The position numbers and the translations under genes were made by a program. From an uncultured Pedosphaera sp. (GTDB taxonomy: Bacteria > Verrucomicrobiota > Verrucomicrobiia > Limisphaerales > Pedosphaeraceae), in the NCBI GenBank assembly GCA_903918755.1, contig CAIXFN010000114.1:1-32651 (forward strand): a stretch of DNA of 32,651 nucleotides. The letters are read 5' to 3'. Below, piece by piece: positions 15,319 to 23,439 of the stretch (position 1 is its first letter; each line of letters opens with the position of its first letter). The notes beneath the pieces are model-generated. The model did no database searches and was not told where the DNA came from. It was given only the letters and a program-made list of their open reading frames with translations.

Positions 15319-16522
15319 AATTGTTTCCGCTGCCGGCGCGCGCCGGCAGGCGGATGCTTACCCGAAATCCACCATTCGGGAGCGAGCCGAAGTTCAGTGA
15401 TTGTTCAGTTCCGTAAAGGGCGGCGAGGCGCGCTCGCGTATTGGCCAACCCGACCCCGGTGGAAGCGGGTGGTTTACCGAGGCTCTCGGTGGGACAGTGG
15501 CAACTGTTCGTCACTTCCAGGGCGATTGTCTGCGCCAAAAGTTGCACGCGCACCAGAATAGTTTCCGGTTGTTCGGACGGTTCCACGCCGTGACGGATCG
15601 CGTTCTCCACGAGCGGTTGCAGCAACAGCGGTGGCACGGGAAATCGCAGACAGGCCGCCGCGGCGTCCAGTTGGAAAATCAGGCGCTGCCCGAACCGCAA
15701 CTTCTGGATATCCACATAGTGCCCCAGCAGCTTGAGTTCCTCACCCAGGGAAATTTCCGTGCGCTGGGGATCGCGCAGCGTCATGCGCAACAGGTCGGCC
15801 AGATTCAGGACCATTTCGTTCGCGAGTTTCGCGTTTTGCGGAATCAGCGCGGAAATCGAATTCAACGTGTTGAACAGAAAATGCGGTTGCAATTGCGTGC
15901 GTAATCCTTCCAGGCGCGCCTGGGCCAGGTGCGCGGCCAGTTCCGCGGCCTGCTGCTCGCGCTCGCGCAGCCGCGCCGAGGCATTGAGCGCATGAGCGAG
16001 CAGCACCAGCACCCAGTACGGGGGCAGGTTGGTGACGGAGTTGGTGAGGACGGTTGGCAGGTCGAACTTTCCCGAACGCAGTCCCGGCGGCAAAAACATG
16101 ACGGCGGACTTTGCCGGATCCTGGTTGCCGGCCGGCGTCGGAGGAAAATCTCGCTTCCATTGTTCGTTGTAAGCCGCCAGCACCTGGGGCTGCAACACCA
16201 CCAGCGCGCTTCCCGAGAGCGTGGCGCAGATGAGGCAGAAGATGGCGGAGGCCACGATGTGCTTCCCCAGGTTCGATTTCCAGGTGGCGAGGCTGATGGG
16301 AAACACCCGGGCCAGCCAAAAAACCGGCGGCGTCAGCAAGCCAGCCGGAAGCAGGATCACCGTCACGACTTTGAGGATCAACGACAATGGGCGGAAGCCC
16401 GAGAGGCAAATCGTCGAGCTTATCAACAGCGCCAGGCAGAGCCACCCCAGCACGCCAAAGAGCCACCACCGCCGCGCTCCGCGGTTGCTGGCTTGCGGGA
16501 TGGAATTTGCCGGCTCGATCAC
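15308..16522 (-). CDS. LytS-type sensor histidine kinase
   Basis: 404 residues from a GTG at 16522, preceded by AAGGA; a TTG at 16633 would add 37 residues without membrane or family features, so the start is uncertain. About four hydrophobic segments (about 19-37, 46-72, 87-112, 165-180) form the membrane sensor. A short coiled coil (LREREQQAAELAAHLAQARL) leads to the His_kinase domain, where QLQPHFLFNTLNSIS contains the phospho-His (His214). The C-terminal ATPase part shows the N box (PLVENAIRHGVEP) and G box (GVGLANTRARLAALYG). This architecture pairs with LytTR regulators, and the regulator gene overlaps its end. The external signal is not evident; the large periplasmic loop (about 113-164) may sense envelope stress or the exported compound. 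Confidence 0.92.
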   Translation of the reverse strand: MIEPANSIPQASNRGARRWWLFGVLGWLCLALLISSTICLSGFRPLSLILKVVTVILLPAGLLTPPVFWLARVFPISLATWKSNLGKHIVASAIFCLICATLSGSALVVLQPQVLAAYNEQWKRDFPPTPAGNQDPAKSAVMFLPPGLRSGKFDLPTVLTNSVTNLPPYWVLVLLAHALNASARLREREQQAAELAAHLAQARLEGLRTQLQPHFLFNTLNSISALIPQNAKLANEMVLNLADLLRMTLRDPQRTEISLGEELKLLGHYVDIQKLRFGQRLIFQLDAAAACLRFPVPPLLLQPLVENAIRHGVEPSEQPETILVRVQLLAQTIALEVTNSCHCPTESLGKPPASTGVGLANTRARLAALYGTEQSLNFGSLPNGGFRVSIRLPARAGSGNNYEN

Positions 16523-16734
16523 TGGGCCATGTTCCTTCAAGTGCCGCAGCCTGGCAAATCCAAGTTTTTGGTGATTCGATTTGTTCTCGGTGGCCAAACT
16601 TGGCTGACTTCGGACGAAAGTTTCACCCCGCAATTGCGTGGTTTCGTCCCGTCATCCTCCGGTTCGTCACTCTCCCCACGACGAATGGTTGCGGATGCGG
16701 CAATAGTGGCTCCATGGAAAACGTGATCATCGTC

Positions 16735-16764
16735 GGGACGATCCTCCCTCACGCAGGGGACAGT
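16735..16764 (+). promoter_or_regulatory. Candidate LytTR direct-repeat site
   Basis: GGGACGAT (16735-16742) and GGGACAGT (16757-16764) begin 22 bases apart. LytTR proteins are known to bind two roughly 9-bp direct repeats about two helical turns apart, so the spacing fits, and the site lies between a LytTR regulator operon and its likely target. The bases do not match the classical consensus well, so this is inference from geometry and context. Confidence 0.3.
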
Positions 16765-16783
16765 GCCGCGCCGCGCCGCGCCG
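16765..16783. repeat. GCCGC pentanucleotide tandem repeat
   Basis: Nearly four copies of GCCGC in direct tandem, about 60 bases before the export operon start. A five-base unit could slip during replication and change promoter spacing, but only one allele can be seen here. Confidence 0.55.
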
Positions 16784-16844
16784 ATCGCGCCAATACTGGC
16801 GCCGCGATTTCTCTTGGAAAGGGCGTTGGGAGGCGCGCATTGCA

Positions 16845-18218
16845 ATGAAAACCCAAGCCATGCTGCCGATCCTTGCGGCCGCGCTTGCCCTGTCGGGATG
16901 CACGATGATCCCAAAATACGAGCGTCCTTCCGCGCCGATCGCGTCGCGGTATCCGGTTGGGCCCGACACTAACGCCACTCCAGCGGCGGCCGAGATTTCC
17001 TGGCGCGAGGTTTTTCCGGACGAACGTCTGAAAAAGCTCATCGAACACGCGCTGACCAACAACCTGGATTTGCGGGTGGCGATCCTCAATGTGGAACAGA
17101 GCCGCGCCCAGTATCGCATTACGCGGTCCGATTCATTCCCCCACGTCAACGGTAGCGGCAGTTTTGTCCGCTCCGGGGCCGCGAACCGGACGGCCGATTC
17201 CTGGAATGCCAGTCTGGGCACGACGGCCTACGAGTTGGATCTCTTTGGACGGGTGCGCAGTTTGAATGCGCAGGCGTTGGAGAAATTTCTGGCCACCGCT
17301 GAGGCGCGACGCAGTGCCCAGATTTCCTTGGTGGCGCAAGTCGCGGAAGACTACTTCACGCTGCTGGAGACCGGGGAACAGCTGGCCTTGGCGCGCCAAA
17401 CCCTGGCGGCGGTCCGCGAATCTTACGCGCTTAACCGGGCCACCTTTGAGGCCGGGGCCAGCAGTGAATTGGATTTGCGCACGGCGGAGGGACAGGTTGA
17501 GAACGCCAACATCAATGTGCTGACCTTCGAGCGACAACTTGCCCTCGCCGAAAATTCCCTGACCCTGCTTTTGGGCGGAGTTCTCCCGGATGATTTGCCG
17601 CGGCCCGGTGCGTTCAGCGCCACCAATCAGGTGGCGGAAATTCCGGCCGGACTGCCTTCCGAATTGATCGGGCGGCGGCCTGACATTTTGGAAGCCGAGC
17701 ACACTTTGAAAGCGGCCAATGCCGGTATCGGCGCCGCGCGCGCGCAATTCTTCCCCACCATCACCTTGACGGGTTCGCTCGGGACGACCAGTTCGGAGTT
17801 CGAGAAGCTCTTTGGCGCCGGCACGGGCATCTGGAGTTTCTCACCGCAAGTCACCCTGCCGATTTTCACGGCGGGCCAGACCCGCGCCAACGTGGACTCC
17901 GCCAAGGTGGGCGCGCAGATCGAGATCGCCCACTATCAGAAAGCCATTCAGACGGCTTTCCGGGAGGTGGCGGACGCGCTGGCCACCACCCGGAGTTATT
18001 CGGAACAACTCACCGCGCAGGGTGCTTTGATTCAAGCCCAGCAGCGCCGCTACGAACTCGCCAATCTGCGCTACCGCCAAGGCGATGACACGTATTTGAA
18101 TGTCCTTTCCGCCCAGCAGGACCTTTACAATGCGCAACAAAACCAAATCACGGCGCAATTGAACCGTTTGACCGGTCAGATTGCGCTTTTTAAGGCCCTC
18201 GGTGGCGGTTGGAAATAA
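16845..18218 (+). CDS. TolC/OprM-type outer membrane efflux lipoprotein
   Basis: 457 residues, NodT-family outer membrane channel. The lipoprotein signal has the lipobox LSGC with Cys19. The family phrase YERPSAPIASRYP follows, then two outer membrane efflux protein repeats (about 60-245 and 270-455). Typical coiled-coil sequences include NLDLRVAILNVEQSRAQYR, a YELDLFGRVRSL motif, and RRPDILEAEHTLKAANAGIGAARAQFFP. It forms the trimeric exit duct for an export pump. It is the first gene of a rightward operon with the adaptor 8 bases downstream, then ABC ATPase and permease, so it probably works with this ABC pump rather than an RND pump. It is divergent from the LytTR/LytS genes, whose regulator may control it. 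Confidence 0.94.
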   Translation: MKTQAMLPILAAALALSGCTMIPKYERPSAPIASRYPVGPDTNATPAAAEISWREVFPDERLKKLIEHALTNNLDLRVAILNVEQSRAQYRITRSDSFPHVNGSGSFVRSGAANRTADSWNASLGTTAYELDLFGRVRSLNAQALEKFLATAEARRSAQISLVAQVAEDYFTLLETGEQLALARQTLAAVRESYALNRATFEAGASSELDLRTAEGQVENANINVLTFERQLALAENSLTLLLGGVLPDDLPRPGAFSATNQVAEIPAGLPSELIGRRPDILEAEHTLKAANAGIGAARAQFFPTITLTGSLGTTSSEFEKLFGAGTGIWSFSPQVTLPIFTAGQTRANVDSAKVGAQIEIAHYQKAIQTAFREVADALATTRSYSEQLTAQGALIQAQQRRYELANLRYRQGDDTYLNVLSAQQDLYNAQQNQITAQLNRLTGQIALFKALGGGWK

Positions 18219-18226
18219 TTTGCCCT

Positions 18227-19384
18227 ATGAATAGACCATTCCTTCGCACCCTCAACACTATCATTGCCGCCGGCGTCCTTGCCGCCTGCTCCGGTTGCAA
18301 ACCCGGAGGCGGCGACGCGGCATCTTTCGAAACGGTGACCGCCACCCGCGGTGACCTCGCCCAGCACGTGACCGCCAGCGGTACGCTGGGCGCGGTGGTG
18401 AGCGTGGACGTGGGTAGTCAGGTTTCGGGAAAGATCGCCAGCCTGGCTGTAGATTTTAATTCGCCCGTGAAGAAGGGGCAACTCGTCGCGGAAATTGATC
18501 CGACGGTTTACGAAGCCGCGCTGCGGCAGGCGCAGGGTGAACTCGCCAACGCGAATGCCACCGTAACTCTGAAGCGCCAAAACCTGGAGCGGAAGCGGGT
18601 TCTCGTGCCGTTGAAAGCCGCCTCGCAATTCGATTTGGATCAAGCCACCGCCGAACTCGCGCAGGCGGAAGCGTCGGTGAGCATTCACGAGGCCGCGTTG
18701 GAAAGCGCCCGCGCCAACCTCGGTTACTGCAAAATCACCGCGCCGGTGGACGGCATGGTCATCGCCCGCAAGGTGGACCTGGGGCAGACCTTGACGGCGG
18801 GTTTCACCACACCCGTTCTGTTCACCATGGCGCAGGACTTATCCCGGATGCACATCAGCGCCTCCGTTGCGGAGGCGGACATCGGTCAGGTGAAGGAAGG
18901 CCAGACGGTGGTCTTTACGGTGGATGCGTTTCCCGAAAGCACCTTTCAGGGCACCGTCACCCAGGTCCGGCGTTCGCCGACCTTGACCCAGAATGTCGTC
19001 ACCTATGAGACCATTATCACTGCGGATAATCCGGAGCAAAAATTGTTTCCCGGCATGACGGCGGATGTTTCCATCCTGGTTGCGGAAAGGAAAAACGTTT
19101 GGAAAATCCCCAACGCGGCGCTCCGCTACTCGCCCCCGGAGGGGGTGGGGTTGGAACAAGCGCCGCCCAAAAACTTCGGGCGCAGTCAGCGCCTGCTCTA
19201 CGTCCTCGGCGCGAATGCTGCCACCCTTAAGCCCATGTTGGTGAAGGCCGGCATCACGGACGGCGTGGAGACCCAGATCCTGGAGGGCCTGGATGAGAAG
19301 CCCCGGGTCGTGACTTCCACCCTTTTGTTTCGGGTCAAATCATCCGGCTTTGTGCCGAAGCCGCCACCGGAGGCCCCGCAATGA
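18227..19384 (+). CDS. MacA-like periplasmic adaptor (membrane fusion protein)
   Basis: 385 residues from the ATG at 18227; a TTG at 18209 was rejected because the signal peptide begins at the ATG. A lipobox-like LAAC puts a lipid on Cys21. The beta-barrel/lipoyl/coiled-coil order is visible: lipoyl half VSVDVGSQVSGKIASLAVDFNSPVKKGQ (about 70-97), a helical hairpin (about 103-165, with LKRQNLERKRVLVPLKAAS), the second lipoyl half AVDGMVIARKVDLGQT, then beta-barrel and membrane-proximal domains. This is the arrangement of MacA/HlyD-type adaptors that link an inner membrane ABC transporter to a TolC-like channel. Its stop codon overlaps the ATPase start (ATGA), so expression is coupled. The C-terminal IPNAALRYSPPEG segment is also typical of the family. 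Confidence 0.93.
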   Translation: MNRPFLRTLNTIIAAGVLAACSGCKPGGGDAASFETVTATRGDLAQHVTASGTLGAVVSVDVGSQVSGKIASLAVDFNSPVKKGQLVAEIDPTVYEAALRQAQGELANANATVTLKRQNLERKRVLVPLKAASQFDLDQATAELAQAEASVSIHEAALESARANLGYCKITAPVDGMVIARKVDLGQTLTAGFTTPVLFTMAQDLSRMHISASVAEADIGQVKEGQTVVFTVDAFPESTFQGTVTQVRRSPTLTQNVVTYETIITADNPEQKLFPGMTADVSILVAERKNVWKIPNAALRYSPPEGVGLEQAPPKNFGRSQRLLYVLGANAATLKPMLVKAGITDGVETQILEGLDEKPRVVTSTLLFRVKSSGFVPKPPPEAPQ

Positions 19385-20142
19385 GCGCGCCCGTGATTCA
19401 ATTGCGTGACCTTGCGAAAACCTACCAGACCGGTGGGGTCTCCGTGGCGGCGGTGCGGGGTGTGACGCTCGATATCAGGCGCGGCGATTTTGTGGCGGTG
19501 ATGGGCGCCAGCGGTTCCGGCAAGTCCACCTTGATGAACACCCTTGGTTGCCTTGACCAGCCGACCCGCGGAAATTATCTGCTCAACGGCGTGGGGGTTG
19601 CGGGGCTCGATCGTCGGCAGCTTGCGGAACTGCGGAACCGCCAGCTGGGATTTGTCTTTCAAAGCTTTAACTTGCTGGCCCGCACGAGTGCGCTGGAGAA
19701 TGTCGAGTTGCCGATGCTTTACGCCATGCCGGTCATCAGTCGACGCGAACGCCGCCAACGGGCCATTGCGGCGCTGGCCCGGGTCGGATTGGCTGAACGT
19801 CACGACCATTTTCCAAGTCAACTTTCCGGCGGACAGCAGCAGCGGGTGGCCATTGCGCGTGCGTTGGTGAACCGCCCCGAACTGGTTCTCGCGGACGAGC
19901 CCACCGGCAATCTCGATTCGCGCACCAGTATTGAAATCATGGGATTGTTTCAGGAGTTGAACGCGTCCGGGATGACTCTCGTGATGGTCACCCATGAACT
20001 CGACGTCGCCGCCTATTGCCAGCGGATCATTGTGATGCGCGACGGCGAAATCCTCCGCGACACGCGCAACGAAAACCCCCGTTCCGCGGCGGCGGAAATC
20101 AGGGCGCTCGATCAGGCGGAGCGGCGGGCCAGCCATAACTAA
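19381..20142 (+). CDS. MacB/LolD-type ABC transporter ATP-binding protein
   Basis: 253 residues. Walker [10 protein letters not shown] (42-50), Q-loop FVFQSFNLL (91-99), signature LSGGQQQR (148-155), Walker B LVLADEP (168-174) and the H-loop VTHE are all intact. The sequence belongs to the LolD/MacB branch ([19 protein letters not shown]), which powers mechanotransmission transporters rather than classic substrate-translocating ones. Its start overlaps the adaptor stop by four bases and the permease follows after two, so the genes are a tight operon. In E. coli MacB the ATPase and membrane part are one protein; here they are split. The substrate may be a macrolide-like compound, a lipid, a siderophore or a peptide, and cannot be told from the sequence. 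Confidence 0.96.
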   Translation: MSAPVIQLRDLAKTYQTGGVSVAAVRGVTLDIRRGDFVAVMGASGSGKSTLMNTLGCLDQPTRGNYLLNGVGVAGLDRRQLAELRNRQLGFVFQSFNLLARTSALENVELPMLYAMPVISRRERRQRAIAALARVGLAERHDHFPSQLSGGQQQRVAIARALVNRPELVLADEPTGNLDSRTSIEIMGLFQELNASGMTLVMVTHELDVAAYCQRIIVMRDGEILRDTRNENPRSAAAEIRALDQAERRASHN

Positions 20143-20144
20143 TT

Positions 20145-21389
20145 ATGTTTACGACTCTGCAAGTCTTGCTGCTCCAATCCTGGCAGACTTTTTTCATCGC
20201 CTTGCGGGCCTTGCGCCGGAACAAACTGCGCTCCGGTTTGACCGCCCTGGGCATCATCATCGGCGTGGCCGCGGTGGTCGCGATGGTGGCGGTGGGCAAT
20301 GGCGCCCAGGCCAGCATCACGAAGCAGGTGGCCGCGCTCGGGGAAAACCTGCTCACCGTTTTTGCCGGGAGCAAACGCTCCGGCGGAGTTAGTTCCGGGT
20401 TGGGCAGTGCCAGCACCATCACGCTGGCCGATGTCGAAGCGATCCTGCGGGAGGTCCCCGATGTCATTGCCGTCAGTCCGGAAATTTCCAGTTCCGCGCA
20501 GGCAATTGCTAACGGGCGCAACTGGTCCACCAGCATCGTCGGCGAGTCGCCGGAGTATTTGCGCATCCGCGATTGGAAGTTGGCCGCCGGCTCGATGTTC
20601 ACCGAGCGGGAAGTCCGTAGTGCGGCGAAAGTCGCCGTCATCGGTTCCAAGACCGCGCTCGAACTCTTTGGCCCGCTCAATCCGGTTGGACAAAGCGTTC
20701 GCGTCAAAAACATTCCCTTTGTGATTACCGGCTTATTGGAAACCAAGGGCGCGGGCATGGCCGGGCAGAACCAGGATGACAGGCTCATCATTCCTTACAC
20801 CACCGCGATGAAACGCATCACCGGCGACCGGTATTTGCGCTCCGTCAACCTCCAGATTCGCCAGGCGGACCGGATGGAGATCGCCCAGGCGCAGATCACC
20901 AGCCTGCTGCGCCAGCGCCATCGCCTGGTGGCCGGGCAGAGCGATGACTTCAACATCTTCAATCAGAAGGACATTGCCGACACCGTTAGCGCCGTCACGG
21001 GCACCGTCAAATTATTGCTCGGAGCGATTTCCAGTTTGTCGTTGGTCGTCGGGGGCATCGGCATCATGAACATCATGCTCGTCAGCGTGACTGAGCGCAC
21101 GCGCGAGATCGGTATCCGCATGGCGGTCGGAGCCCAACCTTCGGCGATCCAGTTACAATTTCTCATCGAAGCGGTGACCTTGAGCTTGCTCGGCGGATTG
21201 ATCGGTGTGGCGCTCGGGGTGGGCATATCGGTATTCGTGGGGAAAGCCGGCACTTTCCAGCCGGTCGTCTCCGCGGAATCCATCTTGCTGGCCTTCGGCG
21301 TCAGCTTCGTGATCGGAGTTTTCTTTGGCTTTTATCCGGCTCGTAAGGCGGCCGCCCTCGATCCGATTGACGCCTTGCGCTACGAATAG
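20145..21389 (+). CDS. MacB-type ABC transporter permease (FtsX-like)
   Basis: 414 residues. The first membrane helix lies at about 28-52, after the cytoplasmic ALRRNKLRSGLTALGIIIGVAAVV motif. A periplasmic MacB_PCD core domain (about 53-270) follows, then the FtsX domain with three helices (about 290-405), including GGIGIMNIMLVSVTERTREIGIRMAVGA, a hallmark of the family. It should sit in the inner membrane as a dimer with the upstream ATPase and push periplasmic cargo through the adaptor and outer membrane channel encoded in the same operon. It is the last gene, with a hairpin 75 bases after its stop. The whole four-gene set is a complete tripartite ABC exporter. Confidence 0.95.
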   Translation: MFTTLQVLLLQSWQTFFIALRALRRNKLRSGLTALGIIIGVAAVVAMVAVGNGAQASITKQVAALGENLLTVFAGSKRSGGVSSGLGSASTITLADVEAILREVPDVIAVSPEISSSAQAIANGRNWSTSIVGESPEYLRIRDWKLAAGSMFTEREVRSAAKVAVIGSKTALELFGPLNPVGQSVRVKNIPFVITGLLETKGAGMAGQNQDDRLIIPYTTAMKRITGDRYLRSVNLQIRQADRMEIAQAQITSLLRQRHRLVAGQSDDFNIFNQKDIADTVSAVTGTVKLLLGAISSLSLVVGGIGIMNIMLVSVTERTREIGIRMAVGAQPSAIQLQFLIEAVTLSLLGGLIGVALGVGISVFVGKAGTFQPVVSAESILLAFGVSFVIGVFFGFYPARKAAALDPIDALRYE

Positions 21390-21463
21390 GCCAGCAGCGC
21401 CGTCACTGGTTTGCGCAGTTCATGAAGATTTTTTGCTCCACCTGGCCACCTCGCACTCAGGCC

Positions 21464-21481
21464 CCGGCGACAGGTCGCCGG
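21464..21481. terminator. Hairpin between convergent efflux and pilT genes
   Basis: CCGGCGAC (21464-21471) and GTCGCCGG (21474-21481) form a perfect 8-bp stem with a two-base gap, between the rightward export operon and the leftward pilT gene. A T-run (21430-21434) lies before it, not after it, so it lacks a proper tail in the + direction. It may still serve as a two-way 3' end structure. Confidence 0.35.
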
Positions 21482-21489
21482 ATTTACAC

Positions 21490-22566
21490 TCACAGCTTGC
21501 CGCCCATTTTCAACTGGCTCTTGATCGATTCCGGATGCCGGGCGCGGCTCAACGCCGTGTCGTAGCTGATCAGGCACTGGCAATACAAGTCGAGAAGACA
21601 GTTGTCCATCAACACCATGCCCTCCTTGCCACCGGTTTGAATGATGTTTTCCAATTGATGCAGATTGCTCTCGCGGATGAGGTTGCGCACCGCGGGGGTG
21701 GCGACCAGGAATTCGCAGGCCAGCACCCGCCGGCAGCGGTCCGCCGAGGGGAGCAATTCCTGCGCGAGTACGCCTTGCAAGGTGTTGGCCAGTTGGAGCA
21801 CGATTTGCCGCTGCGCGCCCCCTTCGAACACCCCGACAATCCGCTCCAGCGCGTGCGTCACATTCGGCGAGTGCATTGTGGCCAGGACCAGGTGTCCGGT
21901 TTCCGCTGCCGCCAGCGCCGTGGCGATGGCCTCGTGGTCCCGGATTTCCCCCACCACAATTACATCCGGATCCTGCCGCAGCACATGGATGAGCGCGCGG
22001 TTGAAGGAATGGGTGTCCGTGAGGACTTCCTGTTGCACCACGATCGCGCGCTTATTCTCATGCACGAACTCGATGGGGTCCTCGATCGTGACGATTTTGC
22101 ACCGCCGTTCCCGGTTGATCAGGTCCACCAGGTAATTCAGGGTCGTGGTTTTTCCCGCCCCGGTCGGCCCGGTGATCAGAAACAAACCGTTGGGCCGCCG
22201 GGCGAGTTCATCCAGCCGTGGTGGTAGTCCCAGTTCCTCCCGGCCCGGAATCCGCTCGCCGCAGAACCGCAGACTGAGTTCCGGGAATCCATTCCGCTTG
22301 TAAAAAGTGATCCGCACCCGGCCGGCCGCGCGATGGAGCAGGGAGATGCATAATTCCCATTCGCGGTCAAAAGTGTCCTGCTGCGTGCTGGTCAGCAACC
22401 CGGCCACCATGGCGCGGATTTCCTCCCCCGCGAGCGGCGCCTCTCCGCCAAAGTGAATCTCCCCGTTGACGCGGAACGACGGGGGGACTCCGGCGATGAG
22501 ATGAAGATCAGACGCCATCTGTTCCGCCGCCTGCACGAGCAATCGCTCAAACTTGGGATGACTCAT
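21490..22566 (-). CDS. pilT: PilT-family type IV pilus retraction ATPase
   Basis: 358 residues from the ATG at 22566; a longer frame upstream overlaps the TPR gene and is not used. An N-terminal PAS-like domain (1-100, ASDLHLIAGVPPSFRVNG) precedes the RecA-like ATPase core. Visible motifs are Walker A GPTGAGKTT (133-141), the Asp box TIEDPIE (160-166), Walker B DPDVIVVGEIRD (199-210), the His box AETGHLVLATMHS, and the AVRNLIRE motif (292-299), which matches the AIRNLIRE signature tied to pilus retraction. It should power type IV pilus retraction (twitching) or a related fibre. Its ATG overlaps the TPR gene's TGA (ATGA), so the two are coupled. No pilin, PilB or PilC gene is present in the window. 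Confidence 0.93.
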   Translation of the reverse strand: MSHPKFERLLVQAAEQMASDLHLIAGVPPSFRVNGEIHFGGEAPLAGEEIRAMVAGLLTSTQQDTFDREWELCISLLHRAAGRVRITFYKRNGFPELSLRFCGERIPGREELGLPPRLDELARRPNGLFLITGPTGAGKTTTLNYLVDLINRERRCKIVTIEDPIEFVHENKRAIVVQQEVLTDTHSFNRALIHVLRQDPDVIVVGEIRDHEAIATALAAAETGHLVLATMHSPNVTHALERIVGVFEGGAQRQIVLQLANTLQGVLAQELLPSADRCRRVLACEFLVATPAVRNLIRESNLHQLENIIQTGGKEGMVLMDNCLLDLYCQCLISYDTALSRARHPESIKSQLKMGGKL

Positions 22567-23336
22567 GATCCGAACATTCCTCTTAGTCGGCCCCGCAACC
22601 GGGCGCCCAACCCTGTTTGCGCCACCTCCCGGCAAACGGCTGCGACCAGTGGCGAGCGCGGCAATAACTGTTGAGCCTGTTCCAGGGAAAGCCGCGCCGG
22701 CGTTACCAAACCCAGCGCCAACTGGCATTGGCCAGCCTGCAGCCAGAGCATGCCGCGGCCGGCGTCCAGGGCCAGACCTTGTTGCGCGTGCTGCATCGCC
22801 AGCACGATCCGGTGGTAAAAGAAATACGCGCGGGCGGTCAGCCACAAGGGAACCCAGTTGCCCGGGGCCAACCGCACCGCCTTCTCAAAACTGTATTCCG
22901 CCCTTTTCTCCTCCCGGGCCAGCAGGACATCCCCGCGCGCCAGCCAGATGTAGGGGGTGTTCCCTCGTTCCTCGATGGCATTGTCCGAGAACACGAGCGC
23001 CGCGTCCAGGTCGCCAGCCCGCGCCAGCGCCACCGCCTTCGCCGCGAGCAATTCGGCTTCGTTGGGGAATTGTTCCAAAGCCTTGTCCGCCCAGAGTCGC
23101 GCTTCCCTATATTCGCCCAATTCGATCAGCATGCGGACCTGTCCGGTCCAGGCCCCGGCGTACTTGGGATTGTGCTCCAGCACTTTCGACCAGGCGCGCA
23201 GGGCGGGTTCAAATTCTCCCTGGGTAAACGCCGTCTCCGCCTTCGCGACGAAATAAGTTTCATCCCGTAGTTCCTCCCGCCTGCCGGACTCGTCTTCCTG
23301 GTGTCCGCCAAATTCCAAATTGGAAAAACGGCTCAT
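22563..23336 (-). CDS. Tetratricopeptide repeat protein coupled to pilT
   Basis: 257 residues from the ATG at 23336 (MSRFSNLEFGG); a frame extending upstream to 23510 would run through the ArsR promoter. No signal peptide or membrane helix, so it is probably cytoplasmic. Helical repeats start at about residue 25 (YFVAKAETAFTQGEFEPALRAW) and continue in roughly 34-residue steps: YAGAWTGQVRMLIELGEYREARLWADKAL, AELLAAKAVALARAGDLDAALVFSDNAI, and PYIWLARGDVLLAREEKRAEYSFEKAV. A basic tail, RLRGRLRGMFGS, ends the protein. TPR proteins act as binding scaffolds; the four-base overlap with pilT suggests a partner or regulator of that ATPase, which is inference. No strong ribosome site is visible upstream. 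Confidence 0.82.
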   Translation of the reverse strand: MSRFSNLEFGGHQEDESGRREELRDETYFVAKAETAFTQGEFEPALRAWSKVLEHNPKYAGAWTGQVRMLIELGEYREARLWADKALEQFPNEAELLAAKAVALARAGDLDAALVFSDNAIEERGNTPYIWLARGDVLLAREEKRAEYSFEKAVRLAPGNWVPLWLTARAYFFYHRIVLAMQHAQQGLALDAGRGMLWLQAGQCQLALGLVTPARLSLEQAQQLLPRSPLVAAVCREVAQTGLGARLRGRLRGMFGS

Positions 23337-23402
23337 GTTCACCGTAAGGTAAGCTTCCGCTGCGGCTTTGATCAACCGGTAAAAATAATCACCTCCTCCC
23401 GC

Positions 23403-23432
23403 TTGACATGCAACCAAATGGTTGCATATTAT
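23403..23432 (+). promoter_or_regulatory. Promoter of the ArsR/SRPBCC operon, predicted leaderless
   Basis: A perfect -35, TTGACA (23403-23408), and a near-consensus -10, TATTAT (23427-23432), are 18 bases apart. Transcription starting 7-8 bases after the -10 would begin at about 23439-23440, exactly on the ATG of the ArsR gene. No Shine-Dalgarno sequence precedes that ATG, which supports a leaderless mRNA. Confidence 0.7.
23408..23427. promoter_or_regulatory. Operator palindrome within the promoter spacer
   Basis: ATGCAACC (23408-23415) and GGTTGCAT (23420-23427) are perfect 8-bp arms around AAAT. The palindrome fills the spacer between the -35 and -10, so a bound dimer would block RNA polymerase. 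The natural ligand is the ArsR-type dimer encoded immediately downstream, giving autorepression (inference from position and family). Confidence 0.72.
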
Positions 23433-23439
23433 CTCCGTA

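Larger units (their letters stand above)
16523..16844. other. Divergent intergenic region between kinase and efflux operon
   Basis: About 320 bases that must hold both promoters. It contains an ATCGT-CGGG-ACGAT palindrome (16729-16742), two imperfect direct repeats (listed next), a GCCGC pentamer run (16765-16783), and GCGCC-AATACT-GGCGC inverted arms (16787-16802). No consensus -35/-10 pair stood out. GGGAGG about 11 bases before the ATG at 16845 is a good ribosome site for the export operon. Confidence 0.5.

Noticed and set aside
16523-16633. 37-residue N-terminal extension of the histidine kinase from a TTG
   Set aside because: No family similarity or membrane features in the extension, and a GTG with AAGGA exists at 16522. 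Kept as an alternative only.
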